Of a stretch of DNA of 64,000 nt, positions 7,513 through 17,000 are shown in pieces. The translations under genes and the position numbers were made by a program. The first letter of the stretch is position 1. Each line of letters opens with the position of its first letter. The notes under the pieces are model-generated. The model was not told the origin of the DNA. It worked only from the letters and a program-made list of their open reading frames with translations, and ran no database searches. This stretch comes from Bacterioplanoides sp965200585 (GTDB lineage Bacteria > Pseudomonadota > Gammaproteobacteria > Pseudomonadales > Oceanobacteraceae): assembly GCF_965200585.1 (NCBI RefSeq), contig NZ_OZ241361.1. One strand, written 5' to 3'.

Positions 7513-8361
7513 GTGACCTCAGAATTTGACCTGCATTGCCATACCACCGCTTCCGACGGCAAGCTTGATCCGGCCGATCTGGTGCTGCGTGCCTGTGAGC
7601 GGGGTGTCAGAACGTTAGCCATTACTGACCATGATACCGTGGATGGTTATCGTCAGGCTTTGCCGGTGGCACAACAACAAGGGTTGCGTCTGATTCCCGG
7701 GATTGAGTTGTCGACGGTGTGGGGAGGCATCAATGTTCATATTGTTGGTCTGAATTTTGATCCTGATAGTGAGGCCATGCGAGAAGCTGAACGTGATCAG
7801 CTCGAAGCCCGTAAGCAACGCTCTGTGATTATTGCCGACAAGCTATCGAAAAAACTGAAACACGAAATCCTTCTCGAAGATGTTCAGGCTTTGGCCGGTG
7901 GAGCAGAAGGCAGTGAGTTGGTTGGCCGTCCACACTTTGCTCAGCATTTAATTAATGAAGGCTTAGTACCGGATATGGCCACTGCCTTTAAAAAGTATCT
8001 GGGAGCAGGAAAGGCCGGGGATGTGAAAGCGAGCTGGCCGGAAACCGAACAGGCGGTGAAGTGGATTGTGGCCGCAGGCGGTACGGCGGTGATGGCACAC
8101 GCACATATGTACAAGATGACCCGAACCAAGCTGCGTGCCTGCATGGATGACTTTGTTGATGCTGGTGGCGGTGCCATTGAAGTGGCTTATGGGCTGATGG
8201 ATCGTGATCAGCAAGGGCAGATGTGCAGCATTGCCAAAGATTATGGCTTAAAAGGCTCCTGTGGCAGTGATTTTCATGGGCCCAATAAATTTGGCCTGGA
8301 TTTAGGGGTCATGCCTCAATTTCCACAAGACATCGAACCTGTGTGGTCCGATTGGAATTAA
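7513..8361 (+). CDS. rnm: PHP-domain 5'-3' exoribonuclease (RNase AM)
   Basis: This PHP-superfamily protein corresponds to E. coli YciV/TrpH, now RNase AM, a 5'-3' exonuclease acting on short RNA including 23S rRNA ends. Metal-binding motifs are in order: DLHCHTTASDG at the N-terminus, ITDHDTVDG, IPGIELS, RPHFAQHL, MAHAHMY and GSDFHGPN. A GTG start at 7513 is preferred because AGGGG lies seven bases upstream; an ATG at 7486 has no visible ribosome binding site and would add nine residues. It is followed 54 bases later by yciO, probably co-transcribed. Confidence 0.9.
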   Translation: MTSEFDLHCHTTASDGKLDPADLVLRACERGVRTLAITDHDTVDGYRQALPVAQQQGLRLIPGIELSTVWGGINVHIVGLNFDPDSEAMREAERDQLEARKQRSVIIADKLSKKLKHEILLEDVQALAGGAEGSELVGRPHFAQHLINEGLVPDMATAFKKYLGAGKAGDVKASWPETEQAVKWIVAAGGTAVMAHAHMYKMTRTKLRACMDDFVDAGGGAIEVAYGLMDRDQQGQMCSIAKDYGLKGSCGSDFHGPNKFGLDLGVMPQFPQDIEPVWSDWN

Positions 8362-8415
8362 ATTTTTTCGTTATGCAGGCAAATAAGCACTGGGCATAAC
8401 GTATTGGAGTAATTA

Positions 8416-9036
8416 ATGAGTCAGTTTTTCCAGATTCACCCGGAAAACCCACAACCACGCCTGATTAAACAAGCGGCTGAAATTCTGCGCAGTGGGGGTA
8501 TCGCTGTCATCCCGACCGATTGTGCCTACGCACTGGCCTGCCGGATTGGTGATAAAAACGCGACCGAAAAGGTACGGCGCTTACGCCAGCTGGATAAACA
8601 TCATAACTTCACGCTGATTTGCCGGGATTTATCCGAGTTATCGGATTTTGCCAAAGTCGATAACACGCAATACCGATTATTAAAATCCCATACGCCGGGA
8701 GCTTATACTTTTATTCTCGAAGCAACTCGTCAGGTGCCACGCCTGTTGATGCATCCGAAAAAACGCACCATTGGCATCCGGGTGCCAGATAATCAGATTG
8801 CGATGGATTTAGCGGCAGAAATGAACGAGCCTCTGATGACTACGTCTTTGATTATGCCGGGTGATGATATGCCAATGTCTGACCCATACGATATTCGCCA
8901 GCAGTTGGAACATGAACTGGACTTGGTGATTGATGGCGGTTATTGCGGCTTTGAAGCCACCACCGTCATTGATATGACGGATGAAGTACCTGAGTTGCTG
9001 CGCCAAGGTGTTGGTGACGCATCGGCGTTTGTTTAA
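8416..9036 (+). CDS. yciO: L-threonylcarbamoyladenylate synthase family protein YciO
   Basis: A 206-residue YrdC/Sua5/YciO-family protein, the same length as E. coli YciO. The family makes threonylcarbamoyl-AMP for tRNA t6A modification; YciO is the weaker paralogue and its main cellular job is uncertain. Visible signatures are IPTDCAYALAC, KVRRLRQLDK, the PGAYTFILEAT strand and RTIGIRVPD. It follows rnm as in enteric bacteria. GGAG nine bases before the ATG supports the start. Confidence 0.9.
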   Translation: MSQFFQIHPENPQPRLIKQAAEILRSGGIAVIPTDCAYALACRIGDKNATEKVRRLRQLDKHHNFTLICRDLSELSDFAKVDNTQYRLLKSHTPGAYTFILEATRQVPRLLMHPKKRTIGIRVPDNQIAMDLAAEMNEPLMTTSLIMPGDDMPMSDPYDIRQQLEHELDLVIDGGYCGFEATTVIDMTDEVPELLRQGVGDASAFV

Positions 9037-9080
9037 ATCTGAGTGCATTTGATTGATAATGAGCCAGTAGCCATTGGTTA

Positions 9081-9350
9081 CTAGCTCGTATGATGCTCTG
9101 CCAGCCAGTCTTTTAATGCATTATCAATGCGGGTTTGCCAACCTGGGCCTGCTTCTTTAAAGGCTGTTAAGACATCTTCTGATAAGCGAATACTGATTTG
9201 TTTTTTTACGGGCGATTTTTGTTTACCCCGAACGCCTAAAGACTTTTTCAGTGATTGAGGAAGCACCTCATGCGCGGGCTTAAACATGTGTAAGTCTTCC
9301 GCTTCTAATTCTCGAACTTCTCCATTTGCATCAATGAGTGGCTTTTTCAT
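9081..9350 (-). CDS. brnA: BrnA family antitoxin
   Basis: An 89-residue BrnA-type antitoxin. The C-terminal half holds a ribbon-helix-helix segment (KKQISIRLSEDVLTAFKEAGPGWQTRIDNALKDWL, about 49-83) for DNA binding and dimerisation, and the N-terminal half is the part expected to wrap the toxin. It overlaps the end of brnT by 20 bases, the usual toxin-first order of this family. It should neutralise BrnT and repress the operon. Confidence 0.88.
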   Translation of the reverse strand: MKKPLIDANGEVRELEAEDLHMFKPAHEVLPQSLKKSLGVRGKQKSPVKKQISIRLSEDVLTAFKEAGPGWQTRIDNALKDWLAEHHTS

Positions 9351-9603
9351 AATATTTTACCTCTCTGTTATTGGCTTTGCGTAGGCTGATAACACGAATG
9401 CCGTGATCTATTTCTGTAAATACCAAAACGTGTAAGCGGGATTTGATAAAGCCCAGTGCTATGTAACGAACTTCTCCATAATCATGCCGCAAGTCCTGTT
9501 TGATTAATGCATTATTAAAGTCAAAGAGCAGCGCCTCTCTGAAATCAATGCCTCGCGAGGTTATATTCCTCTGGTTTTTGACCCCATCAAACTCAACCTT
9601 CAT
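9331..9603 (-). CDS. brnT: BrnT family toxin
   Basis: A 90-residue BrnT-type ribonuclease toxin with a RelE-like fold that stops translation by RNA cleavage. The family pattern is clear: FDGVKNQRN near the start, DFREALLFDF, DYGEVRYIALGFI, VFTEIDHGIRVISLRKANNREVKYY. The basic residues of the last block are the usual active-site region. The start MKVEFDGV at 9603 has AAGGGA six bases upstream; the ATG at 9633 lacks one. It is AT-richer than the adjacent trpS, as expected for an acquired module. Confidence 0.88.
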   Translation of the reverse strand: MKVEFDGVKNQRNITSRGIDFREALLFDFNNALIKQDLRHDYGEVRYIALGFIKSRLHVLVFTEIDHGIRVISLRKANNREVKYYEKATH

Positions 9604-9635
9604 CTCAATTCCCTTTGGGATGATCTTAGTCATCT

Positions 9636-9671
9636 GTAAGTTATGTTAGCTTACTTAAATTGTATATACAA
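9636..9671 (-). promoter_or_regulatory. Candidate brnTA operator and promoter
   Basis: Just upstream of brnT are a perfect 12-bp palindrome TTGTATATACAA (9660-9671) and an inverted repeat GTAAG-9-CTTAC (9636-9654). The first also contains a TATACA-like -10 box on the minus strand. These are plausible BrnA autoregulation sites; the match is by position and symmetry only. Confidence 0.4.
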
Positions 9672-9786
9672 AAAAATGCTTAAGTGTTTACTGGGAAACG
9701 ATCACGTCTAGGTCTGTATGCCGCTTGTTGAAACAGGTATCATACCGCGCTTTATCTTTGACCATGTTTTTATCGAGTCCGTTTCC

Positions 9787-10806
9787 ATGAGCAAGCAGCG
9801 CGTTCTTACCGGCATTACCACCACTGGCACACCGCATCTGGGCAACTATGTGGGTGCGATTCGCCCCGCGATTCGTGCCAGTCAGAGTGAGGATGTTGAG
9901 TCTTTCTTTTTCCTGGCCGATTACCATGCCCTGATTAAGTGTCAGGATCCAAAGCTGGTACACCAATCAACCACGGAAATTGCTGCGACCTGGCTGGCAC
10001 TGGGCTTAGATACCGACAACACCATGTTCTACCGCCAGTCGGATATTCGTGAGATCCCGGAACTGACCTGGATGCTGAACTGCATTTGTGCCAAAGGCCT
10101 GATGAACCGTGCTCACGCCTACAAAGGCGCGGTTGATGCAAACCTGGCTGAAAACGAGGATGCTGATAAAGCCATTACCATGGGTCTGTTCAGCTACCCG
10201 GTATTAATGGCGGCCGATATTCTGATGTTTGGTGCTCACAAAGTGCCAGTGGGTAAAGATCAGATTCAACACGTGGAAATGGCACGTGATATGGCGCAGC
10301 GTTTTAACCATATTTATTCCAGCAAAAAGAACCCGCTGTTAACCCTGCCGCAATATGTTGTGGATGACGATGTTGCCATTCTGCAAGGTCTCGATGGCCG
10401 TAAAATGAGTAAGAGCTATGGCAATACCATTCCTCTGTTCCTGACTGAAAAACAACTGCAGAAACACATCAACAAAATCAAGACCAACCTGCTGGAGCCG
10501 GGTGAAGCAAAAGATCCGGATACCTCCACGGTATTCCAGATCTGGCAAGCCTTCGCTAACGAAGAGCAGGTTGCTGAGATGCGTGAAGATTTTGCCAACG
10601 GCATTGGCTGGGGTGACGCGAAGAAAAAGCTGCTTGCTTTAATTAATGCTGAAATTGGTGAAGCACGCGAAACCTATAATGAGCTGCTGACTCGTCCGCA
10701 GGATATCGAAGCGGAACTGCAAAAAGGCGCTGAAAAAGCTCGCAAGCTAAGCGCCCCTCTGATGGAGCAGGTGCGCGAAGCCGTGGGTATTTTTGGTTTG
10801 AAGTAA
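9787..10806 (+). CDS. trpS: Tryptophan--tRNA ligase
   Basis: TrpS charges tRNA-Trp in the cytoplasm. The 339-residue class I synthetase has the HIGH-like motif in TTTGTPHLGNYVG near residue 17, the KMSKS motif as RKMSKSYGN near residue 200, and the class-typical GKDQIQHVEMARD block. MSKQRVLTG is taken as the start; an in-frame ATG at 9718 would add 23 residues unrelated to the family. It is a single gene followed by a terminator. Confidence 0.95.
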   Translation: MSKQRVLTGITTTGTPHLGNYVGAIRPAIRASQSEDVESFFFLADYHALIKCQDPKLVHQSTTEIAATWLALGLDTDNTMFYRQSDIREIPELTWMLNCICAKGLMNRAHAYKGAVDANLAENEDADKAITMGLFSYPVLMAADILMFGAHKVPVGKDQIQHVEMARDMAQRFNHIYSSKKNPLLTLPQYVVDDDVAILQGLDGRKMSKSYGNTIPLFLTEKQLQKHINKIKTNLLEPGEAKDPDTSTVFQIWQAFANEEQVAEMREDFANGIGWGDAKKKLLALINAEIGEARETYNELLTRPQDIEAELQKGAEKARKLSAPLMEQVREAVGIFGLK

Positions 10807-10845
10807 AAATTTGATAATAAGAGGAGCTATTGCTTCGTAAAATTT

Positions 10846-10876
10846 AAAAAGCCGATCCTGATGATCGGCTTTTTTA
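10846..10876. terminator. Bidirectional terminator after trpS
   Basis: AAAAAGCCGATC - 5 nt - GATCGGCTTTTTT forms a strong stem with A and T tracts on each side, serving trpS and the convergent gene at 10879. Confidence 0.9.
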
Positions 10877-10878
10877 CT

Positions 10879-11340
10879 TTAGTAGGCACCACGCCAATCA
10901 TCCGTAGATGAAAATGCTACTGAAGAGGGTGAAACATATGTAGAATCTGTATAGTTTGATTTGCAAACTTTACAGCTCCAGTAGCCTTCTCCATTTCCTT
11001 GTAATCGTATTAGCTTTTTATTGTCATCAAAACACTTTTGGCAAAAAGGACCATTCTGATCAGTTTTTTCTCCTAGCCAGTAGTATGGGGAATCCCAAAT
11101 CATTTTTGATTCGGTATTCAAACGACTTTCAAGATCTGAAATCTGGTTTTGCTTTTCTAATATTTCAGTTTGTATATTAGCTATCTCAATCTTTGCATCT
11201 GCAAGGGAGCTGATTAGCTCGGCTAGCTTGAGTTTAAGCTCAGCATCTTGTAGTGATAACTCGCTATTTTTAATTAATTTAGCAAGATCAGTTGCCGTTT
11301 TTATACTTCCAAGAGCTGTTGATATAGACGTTATATCCAT
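10879..11340 (-). CDS. Coiled-coil zinc-ribbon protein of unknown function
   Basis: A 153-residue protein not assigned to a named family. Residues 20-75 are leucine- and charge-rich with heptad spacing and predict a long coiled coil (ELSLQDAELKLKLAELI, EILEKQNQISDLESRL). Residues about 97-130 hold two CxxC pairs (FCQKCF and SCKVCK), separated by 18 residues, forming a zinc ribbon. The tail is serine-rich. The gene is AT-rich compared with trpS and mfd, and its promoter region carries a palindrome. Such small coiled-coil/zinc-ribbon proteins are common in accessory DNA, but no function can be claimed. Confidence 0.7.
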   Translation of the reverse strand: MDITSISTALGSIKTATDLAKLIKNSELSLQDAELKLKLAELISSLADAKIEIANIQTEILEKQNQISDLESRLNTESKMIWDSPYYWLGEKTDQNGPFCQKCFDDNKKLIRLQGNGEGYWSCKVCKSNYTDSTYVSPSSVAFSSTDDWRGAY

Positions 11341-11367
11341 TATTGATACTCCTGTGTCTCGTCATAG

Positions 11368-11386
11368 ATTGTATGAACGATACAAT
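11368..11386 (-). promoter_or_regulatory. Palindrome upstream of the zinc-ribbon gene
   Basis: ATTGTAT-GAACG-ATACAAT is a perfect 7+5+7 inverted repeat 28 bases upstream of the start at 11340. It resembles an operator; no matching repressor gene is adjacent. Confidence 0.45.
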
Positions 11387-11467
11387 ATCATCAATGTTGT
11401 GATTCTTGAAAATATCGGATCAAGTTATTGAAACTAGATCGTTTATTTACACCCTTAACAAAACACT

Positions 11468-11816
11468 GGTCTCGTAAAGATTTCAGCATTTTTACTAAGC
11501 TCTCGTCCTCATTTAGCTGGTGAGCTGGCAGGCGAATGGTCATTGATGATGTCGGTATTACCGGGGCAGATGATGTTTCATATTATCACCCGGAGAGGAT
11601 TCTGGCTGGTATTGAGTGATCGTGAGCCGGTTTGGCTGTCGGCCGGGTGGTGAAACAATTATCAGCAATCTGGCCGATATTATTGTTATCCAGCAGCATA
11701 AACAGATACCGCTGATCACTCTAGCGCAAGAGCTGGGTTACAGCTCAGAAGCGGCGTTCAGCCGCGCCTTTAAGCGCGTAATGGAAGTGATAACCCGGTA
11801 TCAGAAGATCGCTTAA
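11468..11816 (+). pseudogene. Remnant of an AraC-family regulator (cupin_6 type)
   Basis: Two fragments in different frames match successive parts of an AraC regulator with an N-terminal cupin. The first (about 11468-11648) reads LAGEWSLM, then FHIITRRGFWLVL, then DREPVWLSAGW, and hits a TGA. The second (about 11616-11816) gives the last helix-turn-helix: LAQELGYSSEAAFSRAFKRV. The middle of the protein is missing and no start codon is visible, leaving about 115 of roughly 300 expected codons. It is convergent with alkB. Confidence 0.8.
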
Positions 11817-11823
11817 GCCCTGT

Positions 11824-12978
11824 TTAATGTAGCTGGTAGTGCAGCATTAATTGCTGCTTTTTTTGTGGATCAAAATTAATTCGCTTGCCGTCATGCTTAA
11901 CAAAAGCCAATAGCCGTTTATCCATTACCCGTCGCCATAGTGGCGGAATTATAGAAATAAACATCATCAATGGATAACCAGCTGGTAACAAAGGCACTTG
12001 CTGATGATCTCGTAAAATCTGATATTCTCGCGTTGCATTAGCATGATGATCTGAATGCCGCTGTAATTGTAGTGTCAGATAATTACTGAATTTATTATTG
12101 CAGTTCCATGAGTGCTGAGGCTGACATTTTTCATAGCGGCCATTTTCTTTCTTTTGTCTTAATAAGCCGTAGTGTTCCAGATAATTTGCCATCGTTAATT
12201 GAAAATACCCCATTGCACAGGCGGCAATTAAAAAGGGTAGTGTGGACCAACCAAAACTGGCGATCATTACCCCGTGTATGACCAGAGTAATCATTGCAGT
12301 TTGTAGAATATCGTTTTTCCAACTCCAGAAGTTAAGTCCCAAACGTTGCAAGCGAAGCGTCTCAAGTTGCATTGCCCGTTTAAAGGTTCCGGGAAGTTCA
12401 CGTCGGGCAAACTGGTAAATATTTTCTCCCATGCGGGATGACGCTGGGTCTTCTGGTGTGGATACATGGACATGGTGACCACGGTTATGTTCTATATGGA
12501 AATGACAATAACCGAACATCGCGATGGAGGCTTTTGCGCCCCAGCGCAGTAAAGGAGTAGTGCGATGCCCCAGTTCATGGCTCACACAAAAGACGCCGGC
12601 AAACATAGCACCCAAACCAATCAGAGCGCCCAGCTGGTGATACCAGGGCAAAGAAATAGCGACATAAGTAACGGCAGCAAACGCCAGCCAATATAATGGA
12701 ATAACGGCAAGCAACAGAGCGTTATAAAACCCATTGTTTTGTAACTGCTGTTGTTGCTCGCTATTGGGGTTAATCGTATCTTTGCCTGTCAGCAGATCCA
12801 GCAGAGCAATGCCAAAATAGAAAATAGCCAGCATTCCCCAGAATATAAAACCATGGCTGGTTTGATAAACATACCAGGCTGTTGCTAATGGCAAACACGG
12901 CCCAATAATTGTGGCCAGGTAATAATATTTTTTACGCTCGAACCAGCTGCCGTCAGCTTCTGTCGTCGGGTCAGACAT
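11824..12978 (-). CDS. alkB: Alkane 1-monooxygenase AlkB
   Basis: AlkB is the integral-membrane non-heme di-iron hydroxylase that oxidises n-alkanes to 1-alkanols with electrons from rubredoxin. The eight-histidine di-iron set is present as HELGHR, EHNRGHHVHVSTPEDPA and LQRHSDHHA, with the AlkB-specific NYLEHYGL motif near residue 265. About six membrane helices are visible. The start MSDPTTEADG at 12978 gives 384 residues; an in-frame ATG 48 bases upstream gives an unlikely Asn/His-rich leader. No rubredoxin or alcohol dehydrogenase is adjacent. A long palindrome lies in its promoter region and a dead AraC gene downstream. Confidence 0.95.
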   Translation of the reverse strand: MSDPTTEADGSWFERKKYYYLATIIGPCLPLATAWYVYQTSHGFIFWGMLAIFYFGIALLDLLTGKDTINPNSEQQQQLQNNGFYNALLLAVIPLYWLAFAAVTYVAISLPWYHQLGALIGLGAMFAGVFCVSHELGHRTTPLLRWGAKASIAMFGYCHFHIEHNRGHHVHVSTPEDPASSRMGENIYQFARRELPGTFKRAMQLETLRLQRLGLNFWSWKNDILQTAMITLVIHGVMIASFGWSTLPFLIAACAMGYFQLTMANYLEHYGLLRQKKENGRYEKCQPQHSWNCNNKFSNYLTLQLQRHSDHHANATREYQILRDHQQVPLLPAGYPLMMFISIIPPLWRRVMDKRLLAFVKHDGKRINFDPQKKQQLMLHYQLH

Positions 12979-13015
12979 ATAGATTACCTCAGTTGTTTTA
13001 TTGTTATTATGAGAG

Positions 13016-13054
13016 TCTGTGAACACACTCAGAGCATTTGAGCGTGTTCACAGA
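13016..13054 (-). promoter_or_regulatory. Candidate operator of alkB
   Basis: Perfect 11-base arms TCTGTGAACAC and GTGTTCACAGA are separated by 17 bases, starting 38 bases upstream of the alkB start. A possible -10 box (CATAAT on minus) follows, with no good -35, which fits regulated expression. No T-tract follows, so a terminator for csiV is unlikely. Confidence 0.55.
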
Positions 13055-13137
13055 TCACATGAACAATAGACCCGGACTGAAGTGAAAGATAGGTCGATAA
13101 TTGCCACTTATGGCTGCTAACGGACCCTTGGGGCTGC

Positions 13138-14022
13138 TTATTGGTTATCCTCAAGCGGAGCAATATCCGCTTCGGTTTCAATCGGTATCACTTTAACCAC
13201 CATGCCCAGCATTGGGTGATCAATATAGTGCAGCTCATTACTGCGCATACGTCGGCTTTGTTGAATATGAGCAGAACGAATCGGGATAATTTTCTGCTCA
13301 GTTAAAGACAGTGACTCCTGTGAATACAGCTCTTCGCGATAATCCGTCTGTGCTGACTGCGACGAGGGCAAGTTCAGGGCGGCCAGTTCCGGCGACTCTT
13401 CCAACTGATAATGCTGTACGGTTAAGTCGCTGTTAATGTGCAGATAACGGCTGACGTAAAGTTGTAATGTGCCGCGCAGCTGTATGGTAAACGGGCCGCT
13501 CAGTTCAACATCAATAGGGTGCTGAATAGCATGCTTTTCATCCTGAATCGGCTCTACCCAGGCTTGATGCCAGATCACCTGCATATCGCGGCGGCGGTTA
13601 ATTTTTTCTGCTTTATCAGCAAACAGTTTATGTTCCAACGGAGTGAGTGCGGTGGGCAAGCTGGCGGTTGGTACCTGTGAGAAGTCAAACTCAGCCAGTG
13701 CTTTGGTTTCTTTTGTGCTGGTGCTGTTTGTCCACCAGTTGTAGTGATCTTCTGCGTCAGCGTATTGCTGATAGACCTCGGCGCTGGGTGGCTGAGTATT
13801 GATAGCATCCGGCCAGAGTTCGTTGTCAATGGTTTCTTCATTCTGATAAGCGACCAGCATCACTTCGACACGGTACCAGGGAGCGGCCTTTAAGCTGCTG
13901 GCCTGAACTGGCATAGCAACAGCCAGGCTACACACTAAACCAAAAAATAAGCCACAAACAGCGGTCAATAAAGCGCGGTGTGAGTGTGTGCACAAACGAT
14001 TCAATACAGAAAAAATACTCAC
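13138..14022 (-). CDS. csiV: CsiV-like periplasmic protein
   Basis: A 294-residue secreted protein of the CsiV family, named for an E. coli/Vibrio-type peptidoglycan-binding protein. It has a signal peptide (GLFFGLVCSLAVAMPVQA, residues about 22-42) and the family opening WYRVEVMLVAY, followed by a beta-rich domain with RDMQVIWHQAWVEP and LRGTLQLYVSRYLHI. The GTG start overlaps the mfd stop by four bases (GTGA), so it is translationally coupled. The mfd-csiV pairing recurs in gammaproteobacteria. Confidence 0.8.
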   Translation of the reverse strand: MSIFSVLNRLCTHSHRALLTAVCGLFFGLVCSLAVAMPVQASSLKAAPWYRVEVMLVAYQNEETIDNELWPDAINTQPPSAEVYQQYADAEDHYNWWTNSTSTKETKALAEFDFSQVPTASLPTALTPLEHKLFADKAEKINRRRDMQVIWHQAWVEPIQDEKHAIQHPIDVELSGPFTIQLRGTLQLYVSRYLHINSDLTVQHYQLEESPELAALNLPSSQSAQTDYREELYSQESLSLTEQKIIPIRSAHIQQSRRMRSNELHYIDHPMLGMVVKVIPIETEADIAPLEDNQ

Positions 14023-17000
14023 GAATTAGGGTCCTTTTGTAGCTCGGTCACCACCTGATCGATGATATTAAAGCGTTGGTCGATGGTTCGCATATTAAAG
14101 AAAAAGCGCAAGGTGTGCCCACCTTCGAGCTTGTAACTGGCGGGTTGGGTTTGTACCAGTTTGACCAGTGTGAATGGGTCGATCTGTGTTTCGGCGGCAA
14201 ACTCAATACGGCCGGATTCTTCGGCGGCATCCAGTTTGGCAATGCCGAGCGGGGTTAACTTTAATTTTAATCCGGTTTGGCGGAATAAATTTTTCACCGC
14301 GTCGGGTAGTAACCCAAAGCGGTCAATCATTTCGATTTGTAAGTCTTTTAATTCAGCTTCGTCACGCGCGCTGGCAATTCGTTTATACAAGGTTAAACGG
14401 CCATTTACATCGAGCAAATAATCGGCCGGAATTAAGGCCGGAACGTGTAGGTTAACTTCAGTGCCTTGGTTCAGCACCAGATCATCACCCGGTTGTTTGC
14501 CGGATTTAATGGCATTAACCGCTTGTTCCAGCATTTCCATATACAAGGTAAAACCAATGGTTTCGATCTGGCCGCTTTGTTCGTCACCCAATAATTCACC
14601 GGCACCACGGATCTCAAGGTCGTGGGTGGCCAGCATAAAGCCTGCGCCCAGATCCTGAGCAGAAGAAATCGCCTCCAGGCGTTTCTCGGCATCTTTGGTC
14701 ATGGTTTTTGGTGGCGGCGTTAATAAGTAGGCATAAGCCTGGTGATGGGAACGACCCACACGGCCACGTAATTGGTGCAACTGAGCTAAACCAAATTTAT
14801 CGGCACGCTCGATAATCATGGTGTTGGCGGATGGAATATCAATACCGGTTTCGACGATGGTGGTACACACCAGTACGTTGGCGCGTTTATGGTAGAAGTC
14901 GCTCATCACGCCTTCTAATTCGCGCTCGGTCATCTGGCCATGAGCAAAGGCAATACGTGCTTCGGGAATTTTTTCACCCAGTTCGCGCGCCACCTTCTCA
15001 ATGCTTTTTACTTCGTTGTGCAGGTAATACACCTGACCACCACGTAAAATTTCCCGCAGAATGGCTTCTTTAATGGTGGCATCGTCGTGTTGGCGAATAA
15101 AGGTTTTAACACTTAAACGCTTAGCTGGTGGCGTGGCAATAATGGATAAATCACGAATGCTGGCCATGGCCATATTCAGCGTACGCGGAATCGGGGTGGC
15201 GGTGAGGGTAAGAATATCGACGTTGGAACGCAGTGATTTAATGCGCTCTTTTTGTGTCACACCAAAACGGTGTTCTTCGTCGATAATTAATAATCCCAGC
15301 TGGTCAAACTTCACATCTTTTTGCAGCAATTTATGGGTGCCGACCACGATGTCAGTTTGGCCTTCTAACATTTTATCCAGCGAGGCCTGAGTTTCTTTCG
15401 CCGATTTAAAGCGTGATAACACATCTACTTTTACTGGCCATTCGGCAAAGCGGTCAGCAAAGTTTTGATAATGCTGTTGCGCCAGCAAGGTGGTCGGCAC
15501 TAATACCGCTACTTGTTTACCACTTTGTACTGCCATAAACGCCGCGCGCATGGCCACTTCGGTTTTACCAAAGCCCACATCACCACAAACCAAGCGATCC
15601 ATGGGTCGCTTGGCGGTCATGTCGCCAATCACGGCTTCAATAGCGGCTTGTTGATCAGGAGTTTCCTCAAATGGGAAGCCAGCAGAGAAGCGCGCGTAGT
15701 CGTCATCGGGTTTATCAAATGCAAAGCCTTTTTTCGCTTCACGGCGAGCATAAATATCCAGCAGTTCCGCTGCGGTATCACGAATTTTTTCCGCCGCTTT
15801 ACGCTTCGCCGCTGCCCATTTTTCGCTGCCTAATTTATTTAATGGTGCCGTGCTTTCATCACCGCCGCCATAACGAGAAATTAAATGCAGCGATGACACC
15901 GGAACGTATAATTTAGATCCGGTGGCGTATTCCAACATTAAAAACTCGTTGACCTGACCGCCTGCGTCCAGCGTCTCTAGCCCTAAATAACGGCCAACCC
16001 CATGATCCAGATGCACCACCGGAGAGCCCGGTTGTAATTCGGATAAATCGCGGATCATTAAATCCGCATCCGTCGTCTTTTTACTACGACGGCGGCGTTG
16101 CTGAATCCGCTGACCGAATAATTCATTTTCGGTGATGATCACCAGTTGATCGCTGGTCAGCTGAACACTGCGCTCAAGCGGGCCGATAATAATGCCAGGA
16201 ATATTGTCGCTGCTTGATAATGTCAGAAACTCACCCCAGCTCTCCACTTCTTGCGGGCGAATATCAATACGGCGTAATAAATCTTTTAAAGCTTCACGAC
16301 GGCCTGCGGATTCGGCACAAAATAAAACCCGCTGCTGTTGGCCTTGATCCTGCAGCCAGGTTTGTAAGCGCTGTGAGGGTTGCTCCAGACGGGAATCAAC
16401 ACTGATATCGACCATCGCTTCCGTGGCATAAGCAGTTGCTCCGGCACGGCTGGGCAGTTCATTGTCGTGCCATTGAGCACGGGGATACTGATTTAAGCGG
16501 CTGAAGAGCTGATCGGCGGCCAGGAATAAATGGCTTGGAGCCAGAATTGGACGCTGAATATCGTAGCGGCGACTTTCGTAACGCTCTTCCACATCGTTGC
16601 GGAAATGATCAACGGAGGTCTCTAATTCGCTATCGTGAATGACCAGGGTATTTTTCGGTAGATGATCGAAAAAATCGCCTAAATCATCTTCAAAAAACAG
16701 CGGTAAGTAATATTCGATACCGGCCGGAGCAATGCCACCGGCAATGTCGGTATACAATGGGCACTGTTTGCCGTCTTGTTCAAAAAAGTCGTACCAGCGA
16801 CCTTTAAAAGTACGAATTGCGCTGGTATTTAGCGGGAATTCCCGGGCGGGCAAAATACGGATCGAATCGACTTTATCGACGGTGCGTTGGCTATCCGGCT
16901 CGAAGGTGCGCAAGGTTTCGATTTCATCGTCGAATAACTCAATACGAAACGGCATCTCCTGACCCATCGGGAAGATGTCCATAATGGCACCACGCACGGC

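Noticed and set aside
13016..13054. Terminator of csiV
   Set aside because: The palindrome lacks a T-tract on the minus strand and sits in the alkB promoter position.
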